The translations under genes and the position numbers were made by a program. The notes below the pieces were generated by a model. That model saw only the letters and a program-made list of their open reading frames with translations. It had not been told where the DNA came from and did not search any database. A DNA stretch of 64,000 nt from NCBI RefSeq assembly GCF_013337285.1, contig NZ_SUPW01000001.1, positions 1,054,001 through 1,118,000 on the forward strand, read 5' to 3'. This DNA is from Agrobacterium tumefaciens. Its GTDB lineage: Bacteria > Pseudomonadota > Alphaproteobacteria > Rhizobiales > Rhizobiaceae. The stretch's first letter is position 1; the number at the start of each line of letters is the position of its first letter. Shown piece by piece: positions 48,699 through 56,873 of this stretch.

Positions 48699-48890
48699 TC
48701 AGGCAACACTTTCGCGAGGCTGTAGCCGTGTATTTTTAGAGCTACAATAGCACCCTCGGATGATTTTCGGACCTAATCTGCCCACTTTTGTTATCGAAGC
48801 AGGACAAAATTTCGGCTCAGTCCGAGGCCCTTTAGTAACCCAAACGAATTCCACGGGAGTAAGTAACGCCGCAAAAAGAAGAGCTTGCAT
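48699..48890 (-). CDS. Unrecognised 63-residue ORF
   Basis: A short frame between the methylase gene and tRNA-His. It begins MQALLFAALLTPVEFVWV and contains FCPASITKVG and RGCYCSSKN with three cysteines, but I do not recognise a family. There is no good ribosome site and another minus-strand frame overlaps it. It may be a decayed gene fragment in the accessory patch. Confidence 0.2.
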   Translation of the reverse strand: MQALLFAALLTPVEFVWVTKGPRTEPKFCPASITKVGRLGPKIIRGCYCSSKNTRLQPRESVA

Positions 48891-48909
48891 CGGAGGTCAA
48901 ATCTCCCAT

Positions 48910-48948
48910 CTCCCGGTAAGTCCTTGTAGCATTTGAACTTATCGGGAG
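48910..48948. other. Strong hairpin beside tRNA-His
   Basis: Inverted repeat CTCCCGGTAAGT (48910-48921) with ACTTATCGGGAG (48937-48948), a 12-bp stem with one G-T pair and a 15-nt loop, eight bases downstream of the tRNA-His 3' end. There is no T-run after it, so it may be an RNA-processing or remnant recombination structure rather than a classical terminator. Confidence 0.5.
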
Positions 48949-48955
48949 AAGGGAA

Positions 48956-49032
48956 TGGTACGGTTGAGTGGGGTCGAACCACCGACCTCAGGTGCCACAA
49001 ACCTGCGCTCTAACCAACTGAGCTACAACCGC
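48956..49032 (-). tRNA. tRNA-His (anticodon GTG)
   Basis: On the minus strand the 77 nt including encoded CCA fold into a complete cloverleaf: acceptor GCGGTTG/CAACCGT, D stem GCTC/GAGC, anticodon stem CAGGT/ACCTG around loop TTGTGGC with anticodon GTG, and T arm with TTCGACC. The first pair is G1:U72 and the discriminator is A73; the base before position 1 is T, so no G-1 is encoded. This is the alphaproteobacterial tRNA-His type. The accessory patch lies just past its 3' end. Confidence 0.97.
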
Positions 49033-49346
49033 ACATGAAACGCCGAAGCGGCGTCACGGGGGGTGACATAAAAGGTGTTTCCCCCATTTGCAAGTGCCTC
49101 AGTGAATTTTGCGAAAAAAGGCATCGAAAGGCAAGCGCTTTCATTGCGCCGAGACGGATAACGGGCGAAGGCAAGGCCTGTTCATGTTAACTCTGTTTGG
49201 CGATTCATCCGCCGGATGGTGGACCCCGCCGGCGTGTGAAGTTATTTAAAATTCTGTTAACGTGGTGCCATAGCGGGTTTACCTTTCAGCTTCATGAGGA
49301 GGCTGAAAAGCCCGCAAGGTCCGGTAGTGCCAGAATAGGTTTCGAC
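49033..49346 (+). promoter_or_regulatory. PdhS1 promoter region with CtrA-type box
   Basis: The 314-bp gap between tRNA-His and the kinase gene holds a perfect TTAA-N7-TTAAC motif at 49246-49261, the full consensus for the cell-cycle regulator CtrA. A TTAAC half-site lies at 49186-49190. The box is about 87 bp upstream of the chosen ATG, so it fits promoter control. No open frame in the gap looks real, other than an upstream extension of the kinase frame. Confidence 0.65.
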
Positions 49347-52300
49347 ATGCCCGCCGTCCAGTATCCCTTTATCGATATAGCAGTGCATGAACGGGTGCGT
49401 GAAGGTTTCGGGCGCGGCGAGGCGATGGCTTTGTTCTCGCTCGACCTTCAGAGCGCCCTTTGGGCCAACGGCCGGGGTGCGGCGTTGTTCGGCACGCCGA
49501 TGGTCTACGATTTTCTGGAACAGGGCCCGAAGCGGCAGGATGTGACCTTCCGGCAGCTGGCGGCGACGGCGGCGCGGCTTTCCCAGGCGGGCGACAGCCT
49601 GCCGTTTACCATTCGCATCAATGCCGGTTTCCGCAGCATTGCCGTGACCGCCAGGGCGGAAATCATTGAAGCAGAACCGGGCCAGCCCGCAATACTGTTT
49701 TCCGCCCTTACCGACCAGGCCGCGCCGGACACCACGGAATGCGCCCGACGCATGATCGAAGGTTTTGACGACCCCGATATTCATATGGCGGTTCTGAATG
49801 GCGACAACGAGATCGTTGCTGCTTCGCCGCGCTTCCCGTCTCTCGGCATTACGCCGCACACGGCAAGGACGCTGGTGCGCATGGCCGCCGGCCAGTCCGG
49901 TCATCTCGTCAAGCGCCCCGTGCCGACCGGCAAGGGTTATCTGCCGGCGGCGACCGGCCAGATCACGACGTCGCCCGAACTCAACCTGATGTTCGTGGTC
50001 GAGACCGCGCTTGGCACACTCGATCCTGTCAATGGCTTTGCTGAAGACAAGCCGCAGGAAACCCCGGCTGCCGTTCAGCCCGATTTGCCAGTCGCGGAGG
50101 CCGCACCTGTTGTCGCCGCCGCGGCCTCCTTTGATTCCGTGCTTGATGCCGTTGCCGGTATCGAGGATGTGGAGGACGTGCCGGAACTGCCCGCCGATGG
50201 CGAAGACGAGATTGTGGCGGAACAGGAACTGGACGCCCTTCCCTTGCCGGCAGAAGAACAGGCCGAGGCCCCACTGGATATCCCTGTCGAAGATGCCGAT
50301 GCCGCCGCGCAGGAGGCGATGACCGACGATATTGCCGATCTCTTCGAACTCGATGCGGATGAGGCAGAGGCGCCGGCAATCGACCGTGCCACCGGTCACG
50401 ACCATGCTGAAGAGGTATCGGAAGAAGCTGAAAGCATGCCAGCCGAAGAGATCACCGAAACCGTGACGGCGCAGGCCGCTGTGCCGGCGGAAGAGGATAT
50501 TCCGGCGGAAACGGACGCAGCAGAAGAAGCACCGGCTTTTGTCTTTAATGCCGGTGCGCGCGCATCCCGTTTCGTCTGGAAAATCGATGCCGAGGGGCGC
50601 TTCAGCTCGATTTCGCATGAATTCGCAGAAGCTGTCGGCGCAAAGGCGGCGGCTGTCGAAGGCATGGGCTTTGCCGATGTGGCCGCACTTTTCAACCTTG
50701 ATCCGGATGGCAAGATTCGCGAACTTCTTAGCCGTCGCGACACATGGTCGGGCAAGACGATCTATTGGCCGGTGGAAGGCACCTCCCTGATGGTGCCGAT
50801 CGACCTCGCCGCCCTGCCCACCTATACCCGCTCGCGTGAATTCGACGGTTTCCGGGGTTTCGGCATCGTGCGGCTTGCCGACGCCGCGCAAGATCCGCAT
50901 GCCACCGGCCTTACCTTCCTGAACGCGGAAGACGTTTTTCAGACCGAAGCTTCGCCGCAGTTGGATGCCGAGGATGAAAGCCGCGAATTGCTGGCTTTTA
51001 TCGATGAGGATGACGAGGCCGAAGACGAGGCCCCGGCGGTGGAAGCTGACGAAACGACGGGCGAGGCTTTGGCCGAAGACCAGCGTCACGATTACAGCCC
51101 GCCGGAATTCGAAGCACCCGTGCCGACGACCGCTCCAGCACCCGAGCCGTCCTATTCCGACAAGGTCGTTCATCTGGAGGACCGCCGTTCGCGCTCACGC
51201 GAGGGTTTGACCGCAGGCGAACAGGCTGCCTTCCGGGAAATCGGCCGGACGCTTGCACCCATCGATATCCTGGCCGACGAGAACCGCAAAGCGGACGAAG
51301 AGGCTCGTTCCGCCGAGTCGGTTCCGCAGGATAGTCGCGAAGATATCGCGCCGGAAATGCCGGTGGACAAAACGCAGAACGTTCAAGAACCTGCCAAGGC
51401 GACGGAAATAGTGGAGGAGGACGACCTCTTCGCCGATTATGTTCGTGGTGAGCGGCCGGCTGCTGCCCCCACACCGACAAATGAAATCGATACCGGCGAG
51501 AAGGAAGACACCGCAACGGACTTGCAGCCGACGGCCGATATTGCTGCTGCGATGATTAGCCCTCCCCCTCGCCCCGCCGGTGTCCTGACGGCCGAGACAT
51601 TGGATCAAATGCCGGTGGCGCTTCTTGTCCATGCCGGCGACAGGCTGATCCACGCCAATCCGGATTTCCTGCGGCTGACGGGCTACACCTCGCTTGAGGA
51701 ACTCCAGGATGTGGGCGGGCTGGAAGCGCTGCTGCAGCGGCAGGAACTGGACGAGATGCCTGACAATGAGGGCGGCATGGTCGTGGTCAGTGCCGAAAAC
51801 GACATCATTCCGGTCAAGGCGCGGTTACAGTCCATCCGCTGGGAAGAAACCAAGGCACTGATGCTGTCGCTGATTCCGCTGGAAGAAAAACAGACGCCTG
51901 TTGCAGCAGCCAACGAAAATACGGCAGCAACAGCGGGTGCAGAAGCCGGCAGCGTTTCCGTGCTGCAGGGTGAAGTCGAGGAACTGCATTCCATTTTGGA
52001 AACCGCCACCGACGGCGTGGTGTTATTGGGAGACAGCGGCGAAATCCGCTCGCTCAACCGTTCCGCCAGCGCGCTGTTCAACTATGACAATGGCGAAATC
52101 GCCGGCAAGCCCTTCGTCACCCTGTTTGCGCATGAGAGCCAGCGCGCCGTGCTGGATTATCTCTCCGGCCTTGCCAATAACGGTGTGGCCAGCGTGTTGA
52201 ATGATGGCCGCGAGGTGATCGGCCGCGAAGCATCCGGCGGTTTCCTGCCACTGTTCATGACCATCGGGCGGCTTAAATCCTCGCATGGCTATTGCGCCGT

Positions 52301-53084
52301 CATCCGCGACATCACCCAGTGGAAGCGCACGGAGGAAGAACTTCGCAACGCCAAGCGGGCAGCGGAAACCGCCAATGCCCACAAGACCGATTTCCTGGCG
52401 CGCGTCAGCCATGAAATCCGCACACCGCTCAACGCCATTATCGGCTTTGCCGACATGATGGCGACCGAGCGGTTCGGGCCGATCGGTCATCCGCGTTATG
52501 CGGAATACTCCAATGATATCGGCCGTTCCGGCCGGCACGTGCTCGACATCGTCAATGATCTGCTCGACATTTCCAAGATCGAGGCCGGGCAGATGGATGT
52601 GGATTTCATCGCCGTGCCGTTGAACGAGACAGTGGCCGAAGCGGTCTCGCTGGTGCAGCCGCAGGCCAACAATCAGCGTGTCATCATCCGCACCGCACTG
52701 TCGCAATCAGTGCCACAGATCGTTGCCGACCTGCGCTCGATCAAGCAGATCGTGCTGAACATCCTGTCCAACGCCATCCGCTTCACGCCGTCGGGCGGCC
52801 AGATCGTCGTTTCCACCGCCTATGAGGCGAATGGCAGCGTGGCGCTGCGCATTCGCGACACCGGCATCGGCATGACGCGGGCGGAGCTGGAACAGGCCAT
52901 GAAGCCATTCCGGCAGGTGGCCTCATCCAGCAAGCGCGTGCGCGGCGACGGCACCGGGCTTGGCCTGCCACTGACCAAGGCGATGGTGGATGCCAACCGG
53001 GCAAATTTCTCCATCACCTCGACGCCGAATGAAGGCACGCTGGTGGAAATCACCTTTCCTTCGCAACGGGTTCTTGCCAACTGA
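49347..53084 (+). CDS. pdhS1: PdhS1-like (PleC/DivJ homologue) PAS sensor histidine kinase
   Basis: A 1245-residue hybrid-free cytoplasmic sensor kinase. The N-terminal third is a PAS-like region, residues about 230-400 are a long acidic disordered stretch, one further PAS-like segment lies near 420-500, and another precedes the kinase (VLLGDSGEIRSLNRSASALF near 895). The H-box FLARVSHEIRTPLNAIIG puts the phospho-acceptor at about His1022; the ATPase has NILSNAIRFTPSG, RDTGIGMTR and GDGTGLGLPL. The kinase core matches the PdhS family, which in Agrobacterium acts on DivK/CtrA. The ATG at 49347 is chosen over the track-long frame from 49197. No membrane segment is seen. Confidence 0.82.
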   Translation: MPAVQYPFIDIAVHERVREGFGRGEAMALFSLDLQSALWANGRGAALFGTPMVYDFLEQGPKRQDVTFRQLAATAARLSQAGDSLPFTIRINAGFRSIAVTARAEIIEAEPGQPAILFSALTDQAAPDTTECARRMIEGFDDPDIHMAVLNGDNEIVAASPRFPSLGITPHTARTLVRMAAGQSGHLVKRPVPTGKGYLPAATGQITTSPELNLMFVVETALGTLDPVNGFAEDKPQETPAAVQPDLPVAEAAPVVAAAASFDSVLDAVAGIEDVEDVPELPADGEDEIVAEQELDALPLPAEEQAEAPLDIPVEDADAAAQEAMTDDIADLFELDADEAEAPAIDRATGHDHAEEVSEEAESMPAEEITETVTAQAAVPAEEDIPAETDAAEEAPAFVFNAGARASRFVWKIDAEGRFSSISHEFAEAVGAKAAAVEGMGFADVAALFNLDPDGKIRELLSRRDTWSGKTIYWPVEGTSLMVPIDLAALPTYTRSREFDGFRGFGIVRLADAAQDPHATGLTFLNAEDVFQTEASPQLDAEDESRELLAFIDEDDEAEDEAPAVEADETTGEALAEDQRHDYSPPEFEAPVPTTAPAPEPSYSDKVVHLEDRRSRSREGLTAGEQAAFREIGRTLAPIDILADENRKADEEARSAESVPQDSREDIAPEMPVDKTQNVQEPAKATEIVEEDDLFADYVRGERPAAAPTPTNEIDTGEKEDTATDLQPTADIAAAMISPPPRPAGVLTAETLDQMPVALLVHAGDRLIHANPDFLRLTGYTSLEELQDVGGLEALLQRQELDEMPDNEGGMVVVSAENDIIPVKARLQSIRWEETKALMLSLIPLEEKQTPVAAANENTAATAGAEAGSVSVLQGEVEELHSILETATDGVVLLGDSGEIRSLNRSASALFNYDNGEIAGKPFVTLFAHESQRAVLDYLSGLANNGVASVLNDGREVIGREASGGFLPLFMTIGRLKSSHGYCAVIRDITQWKRTEEELRNAKRAAETANAHKTDFLARVSHEIRTPLNAIIGFADMMATERFGPIGHPRYAEYSNDIGRSGRHVLDIVNDLLDISKIEAGQMDVDFIAVPLNETVAEAVSLVQPQANNQRVIIRTALSQSVPQIVADLRSIKQIVLNILSNAIRFTPSGGQIVVSTAYEANGSVALRIRDTGIGMTRAELEQAMKPFRQVASSSKRVRGDGTGLGLPLTKAMVDANRANFSITSTPNEGTLVEITFPSQRVLAN

Positions 53085-53165
53085 GGTCATGCGGGCGTAG
53101 CAATGCGAAAGCCACCGGCGTCATGATCGCCGATCACGGCTTTCGCAAGACAGGCCCGCATACCC

Positions 53166-54824
53166 ATGACGGTTTCCCTTCCAGCCACAAAACGCGTTTC
53201 GATACTGCCTGTCGCGGCGGTCATCGTCGCGGCCATTGCCGCCATGCCGATTCTGGCGATCTTCTGGCTGGCGCTCACCGGCAGTACCGATGGATGGCAA
53301 CATCTTCTCGCCAACGTTCTGCCGCGTGCGGGGTTTCGCACGTTCATGTTGCTGGGGATGACGGCCGCAACGACGGCGTTTTCCGGCATTGGCTGCGCCT
53401 GGCTCGTCACGACATTCGAATTTCCGCTGCGGCGTCTGTTGTCTGCGGCACTTGTACTGCCGCTGGCCATTCCCTCCTATCTGGCCGCCTATGCTTTCGG
53501 CGAATTCCTCGATTTCACCGGCCCGGTTCAGAGCGCAATTCGCGCCGCCTTCGACTATCACAGCATCCGCGATTATTGGTTTCCCGACATACGCTCGCTT
53601 GGCGGCGCGGTGATCGTCCTGAGTTCGGTGCTTTACCCGTATGTCTATCTCTCGGCTCGCACCGCTTTTTCCATGCAGGGCCGGTTTGCGGCGGAAGCGG
53701 CCCGCACGCTTGGCGCAAAGCCGCTCAGCGTGTTCTTTTCCGTACAATTGCCGATGGCGCGGCCAGCGATTGCCATCGGGCTTTCGCTAGTCTTGATGGA
53801 GACGCTGAACGATATCGGTGCAGTCGAATATCTCGGTGTCCAGACGCTGACCTTCACCATTTACGAGACCTGGCTCAATCGCGGCAATCTTGCCAATGCG
53901 ACGCAGATCGCCGCCGTCATCCTCATCATCGTTGGCGCGCTGATCTTCATCGAACGCAATGCGCGTGAGAAACAGCGTTTCGGTGCGCCGAAAGCGACGA
54001 GCATGGCGCAGCGCCATCGGCTGAAGATGTTGACCGGCTGGCGGCGCTGGTGTGCGAGCCTGTTCTGCTTCCTGCCCGTGGCAAGCGGATTTTTCATTCC
54101 CGTCATCGTGCTTGGCGGTTATGCCGCTAAGCGGCTGGATGCGCTGTTTGCACCGAAACTTCTGAAAGCGCTGGGCCACAGTCTCGAGGTCTCGCTCGCC
54201 GCCGCCTTCGTTACCCTGATCGTGGCTTTCATCTTTTCCTACGCCATTCGAACCGAGCGCTCGCGCACATCGAAGGTCGCCGCCCGCCTTGGCTCCATGG
54301 GATATGGCGTGCCGGGAACGGTGCTTGCCATCGGCGTGCTTATTCCGCTCGCCAGCCTCGACAATGGGGTCGACGGGTTCATTCGGTCGCATTTCGGGTT
54401 TTCAAGTGGATTGCTGCTTTCCGGCACAGCCTTCGCCATCATCTATGCTCATAGCGTGCGTTTCATGACCATGGCGGAAGGCACGCTCGATGCCGGTTTC
54501 CAGAAGCTCTCGCCGCATATCGACATGGCCTCGCGGACGCTTGGGCGCAATCGTTTGCAAACGCTGTTCAAGGTATTGTTGCCGAACATGCGGCCGGCGG
54601 CGCTGACTGCTTTTCTGCTCGTGCTGATCGAATCCATGAAGGAACTGCCGGCGACCATCCTGCTCAGGCCTTTCGGTTTCAACACGCTCGCCACGCTGGT
54701 CTATGAGGATGCATCCCGCTCCAGGGTGCAGGATGCCGCCGTGCCGGCGATCATCATCATCATTGCCGGGCTTATTCCCGTGCTTCTCGTCTCGAAATCG
54801 ATGGATCATCCGGAAAACAGCTGA
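53166..54824 (+). CDS. Fused Fe(III) ABC transporter permease (FbpB/SfuB type)
   Basis: A 552-residue permease formed by two covalently joined BPD domains, each with six or so membrane segments. The EAA-type loops are visible in EAARTLGAKPLSVFFSVQLPMA near 178 and DMASRTLGRNRLQTLFKVLLPNM near 455. It resembles the permease of ferric-iron importers (FbpB/SfuB/AfuB). The substrate-binding and ATPase partners are not adjacent, so it either functions with genes elsewhere or belongs to a dispersed system. ATG 53166 is used. It starts 81 bp after pdhS1. Confidence 0.85.
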   Translation: MTVSLPATKRVSILPVAAVIVAAIAAMPILAIFWLALTGSTDGWQHLLANVLPRAGFRTFMLLGMTAATTAFSGIGCAWLVTTFEFPLRRLLSAALVLPLAIPSYLAAYAFGEFLDFTGPVQSAIRAAFDYHSIRDYWFPDIRSLGGAVIVLSSVLYPYVYLSARTAFSMQGRFAAEAARTLGAKPLSVFFSVQLPMARPAIAIGLSLVLMETLNDIGAVEYLGVQTLTFTIYETWLNRGNLANATQIAAVILIIVGALIFIERNAREKQRFGAPKATSMAQRHRLKMLTGWRRWCASLFCFLPVASGFFIPVIVLGGYAAKRLDALFAPKLLKALGHSLEVSLAAAFVTLIVAFIFSYAIRTERSRTSKVAARLGSMGYGVPGTVLAIGVLIPLASLDNGVDGFIRSHFGFSSGLLLSGTAFAIIYAHSVRFMTMAEGTLDAGFQKLSPHIDMASRTLGRNRLQTLFKVLLPNMRPAALTAFLLVLIESMKELPATILLRPFGFNTLATLVYEDASRSRVQDAAVPAIIIIIAGLIPVLLVSKSMDHPENS

Positions 54825-54852
54825 GCCGCGCCCGGTATCTCGGCAAAAAGAA

Positions 54853-54872
54853 AGGCGGCCTTTCGGCCGCCT
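54853..54872 (-). terminator. Terminator hairpin downstream of the iron permease
   Basis: Hairpin AGGCGGCC/GGCCGCCT (54853-54872). On the plus strand only a diffuse T-rich tail follows, while on the minus strand TTTCTTTTTG follows directly, which is a better terminator for a leftward transcript. It therefore may serve both the iron permease (rightward) and a leftward transcript coming from the gap to its right. Confidence 0.6.
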
Positions 54873-55136
54873 GTATTAGTTGTGCTTTTTTTAACGAGAG
54901 AAAGGGGGACAACCTCGCCATATGGAAATTATCAATCCCGGCCGTCAGAAATTTGACAACCCTGCGTTAGGTTTACTTTCCGCCAACTCCTATTAACAAG
55001 CGGTTAAAACCAAAATCGAGCAATCACCGACGATAATTCCTATTTTGAGACCGTAGAGTCCCAAAACTAAATTACAGGTTTCTAATTTTGTTGCGATTTC
55101 AACAGTAACGTGAGGAAATCGTAGCGAGCCTGATAA
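54873..55136. other. AT-rich gap between converging genes with CtrA-type box
   Basis: About 264 bp with no convincing protein gene (the longest, ATG 54922, gives only 24 residues). It contains TTAA-N7-TTAA at 54993-55007. Because the iron permease and potI both run into this gap, a promoter-like box here has no annotated target, which leaves room for a small RNA. See findings. Confidence 0.5.
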
Positions 55137-55949
55137 TCAGTTGCGGGCGGCGGCGTGTTCGTCCCGCATCCTCTGCAGTTCGGTGCGTTTGGACGTGATG
55201 GAGGTGACAATGACGCCGATCGTCACGAGGCCGATGAGGATCGTGCAGATGGCATTGATTTCCGGCGTCACGCCGAGGCGTACCTGCGAGTAAATCTTGA
55301 TCGGCAGCGTGGTCGCACCGGGGCCGGTGGCAAAGCTGGCGATCACCAGATCGTCCAGTGAGAGCGTGAAGGCCAGCATCCAGCCAGCGATGACCGCGGG
55401 GAAAATCAACGGCAGGGTGATGCGGAAGAAGGTTTTCACCGGCGGGCAGCCGAGATCGAGCGCTGCTTCCTCGAGGCTGCGGTCGAAGGTCAGCAGGCGC
55501 GACTGCACGACGATTGCCACATAACACATGGTGAAGGTGGTGTGGGCGATGACCACCGTCCAGAAACCGCGATCCACCCCGACGGCGACGAACAGCAGCA
55601 GCAGCGACAGGCCGGTGATGACTTCAGGCATGACGAGCGGCGCATAGATCATGCCGGAAAACAGCACACGTCCCGGAAACCGCGCAAAGCGGGTGAGCGA
55701 CAGCGCCGCCAGCGTTCCGAGGATGGTGCCGATGGTGGCGCTTAATATACCGACGCGCAGCGTCACCCAGGCCGCATCCATCAGCCCCTGGTTCGACCAC
55801 ATGGACCTGTACCATTGCAGCGAAAAGCCGCCCCAGACGGTGACGAGCTTGGAGGCATTGAAGGAATAAACGATCAGGATGATGATCGGGATATAGAGAA
55901 AGGCAAAACCGAGCGTCAGGACGGTGATGTCGAATTTTCCGCGCTTCAT
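55137..55949 (-). CDS. potI: Putrescine ABC transporter permease PotI
   Basis: Second membrane subunit of a putrescine importer, 270 residues with about six membrane segments and the EAA loop EEAALDLGCPPVKTFFRITLPLI near 168. It resembles E. coli PotI/PotC. Its start is 4 bp from the potH stop, so the two permeases are translated from the same leftward transcript. ATG 55949. Confidence 0.92.
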   Translation of the reverse strand: MKRGKFDITVLTLGFAFLYIPIIILIVYSFNASKLVTVWGGFSLQWYRSMWSNQGLMDAAWVTLRVGILSATIGTILGTLAALSLTRFARFPGRVLFSGMIYAPLVMPEVITGLSLLLLFVAVGVDRGFWTVVIAHTTFTMCYVAIVVQSRLLTFDRSLEEAALDLGCPPVKTFFRITLPLIFPAVIAGWMLAFTLSLDDLVIASFATGPGATTLPIKIYSQVRLGVTPEINAICTILIGLVTIGVIVTSITSKRTELQRMRDEHAAARN

Positions 55950-55953
55950 GGCC

Positions 55954-56862
55954 TCATCCCACCTTCTTCTGCTGGTTCTGGAAGATGGCGATGGGCACCA
56001 CCAGCAACAGCAGCAGCAGCACGGCCACGGCGGATGCCAATGGCCAGTCGCGATTACCGAAGAATTCCGTCCACAGCGTCTTGCCGATCATCAGCGTCTG
56101 CGCGCCGCCGAGCAGATCGGGGATAACGAATTCGCCAGTGATTGGGATGAAGCAGATCATCGCCCCGGCTACCACACCCGGAAGCGACAGCGGGAAAGTG
56201 ATCTTCCAGAAGGCCTTCCATGGCGGGCAGCCGAGATCGGCCGCCGCTTCCAGAAGCGTGTTGTCGAGTTTCTCCAGCGCCGAATAAAGCGGCAGCACCA
56301 TGAAGGGTAGATAGGAATAAACGATGCCGATGAAGATCGCCGTCTCGGTGCGGAAAATGTTTACCTGTTGGTCCGGCCCCAGAAAACCTAGCCATTGGAA
56401 CAGCACCGTCAGCAGTCCCTCGGGCTTCAGAATGCCGATCCAGGCATAAACGCGGATCAGGAACGAGGTCCAGAACGGCAGGATCACCAGCATCACCAGT
56501 GTCGGCCGCACGGCTGAAGGCGCGCGCGCCATGGCCAGCGCCATGGGATAACCGATCAGCAAAAGCAGGCAGGTGGAGATGAAGGCGATGCGCAGCGACG
56601 ACAGATAGGCGTCGATGTAAAGCGGGTCTTCCGTCAGGAACAGGTAATTCTCGAAATCCAGCTGCGAGAAGAACGTGCCGAGCTTCGAAAATCCTTCGAA
56701 GACCGGCGTATAGGGCGGCATGGATATGGCCGTATCCGACAGCGATATCTTGAAGATGATGAAAAACGGCGCTGCGAAGAACAGCAGCAGCCAGAAATAG
56801 GGAACCGCAACGACCAGCCAGCGCCAGGGGCTTTGCCGGTTTTCGGGAGTGGTGATCGCCAT
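55954..56862 (-). CDS. potH: Putrescine ABC transporter permease PotH
   Basis: First membrane subunit of the putrescine importer, 302 residues, with an N-terminal membrane segment (WLVVAVPYFWLLLFFAAPFF) and EAA loop EAAADLGCPPWKAFWKITFPL near 216. ATG 56862 has a GGGAGG site; the longer frame to 56919 overlaps potG and is less likely. It begins 12 bp after potG and is followed 4 bp later by potI. Confidence 0.92.
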   Translation of the reverse strand: MAITTPENRQSPWRWLVVAVPYFWLLLFFAAPFFIIFKISLSDTAISMPPYTPVFEGFSKLGTFFSQLDFENYLFLTEDPLYIDAYLSSLRIAFISTCLLLLIGYPMALAMARAPSAVRPTLVMLVILPFWTSFLIRVYAWIGILKPEGLLTVLFQWLGFLGPDQQVNIFRTETAIFIGIVYSYLPFMVLPLYSALEKLDNTLLEAAADLGCPPWKAFWKITFPLSLPGVVAGAMICFIPITGEFVIPDLLGGAQTLMIGKTLWTEFFGNRDWPLASAVAVLLLLLLVVPIAIFQNQQKKVG

Positions 56863-56873
56863 GAAAGCCTCCC

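Noticed and set aside
47520-49032. Classical genomic island with att direct repeats at tRNA-His
   Set aside because: No second copy of the tRNA 3' sequence was found on the far side of the patch and there is no integrase gene.
49257-51173. Leftward open frame of about 638 codons opposite the kinase N-terminal half
   Set aside because: Composition mirrors the acidic coding strand (many Arg/Gly/Leu) and no family pattern is present; kinase frame explains the DNA.
54922-54996. 24-codon ORF in the gap after the iron permease
   Set aside because: Very short, with a badly spaced ribosome site and no conservation information; kept only as part of the gap description.
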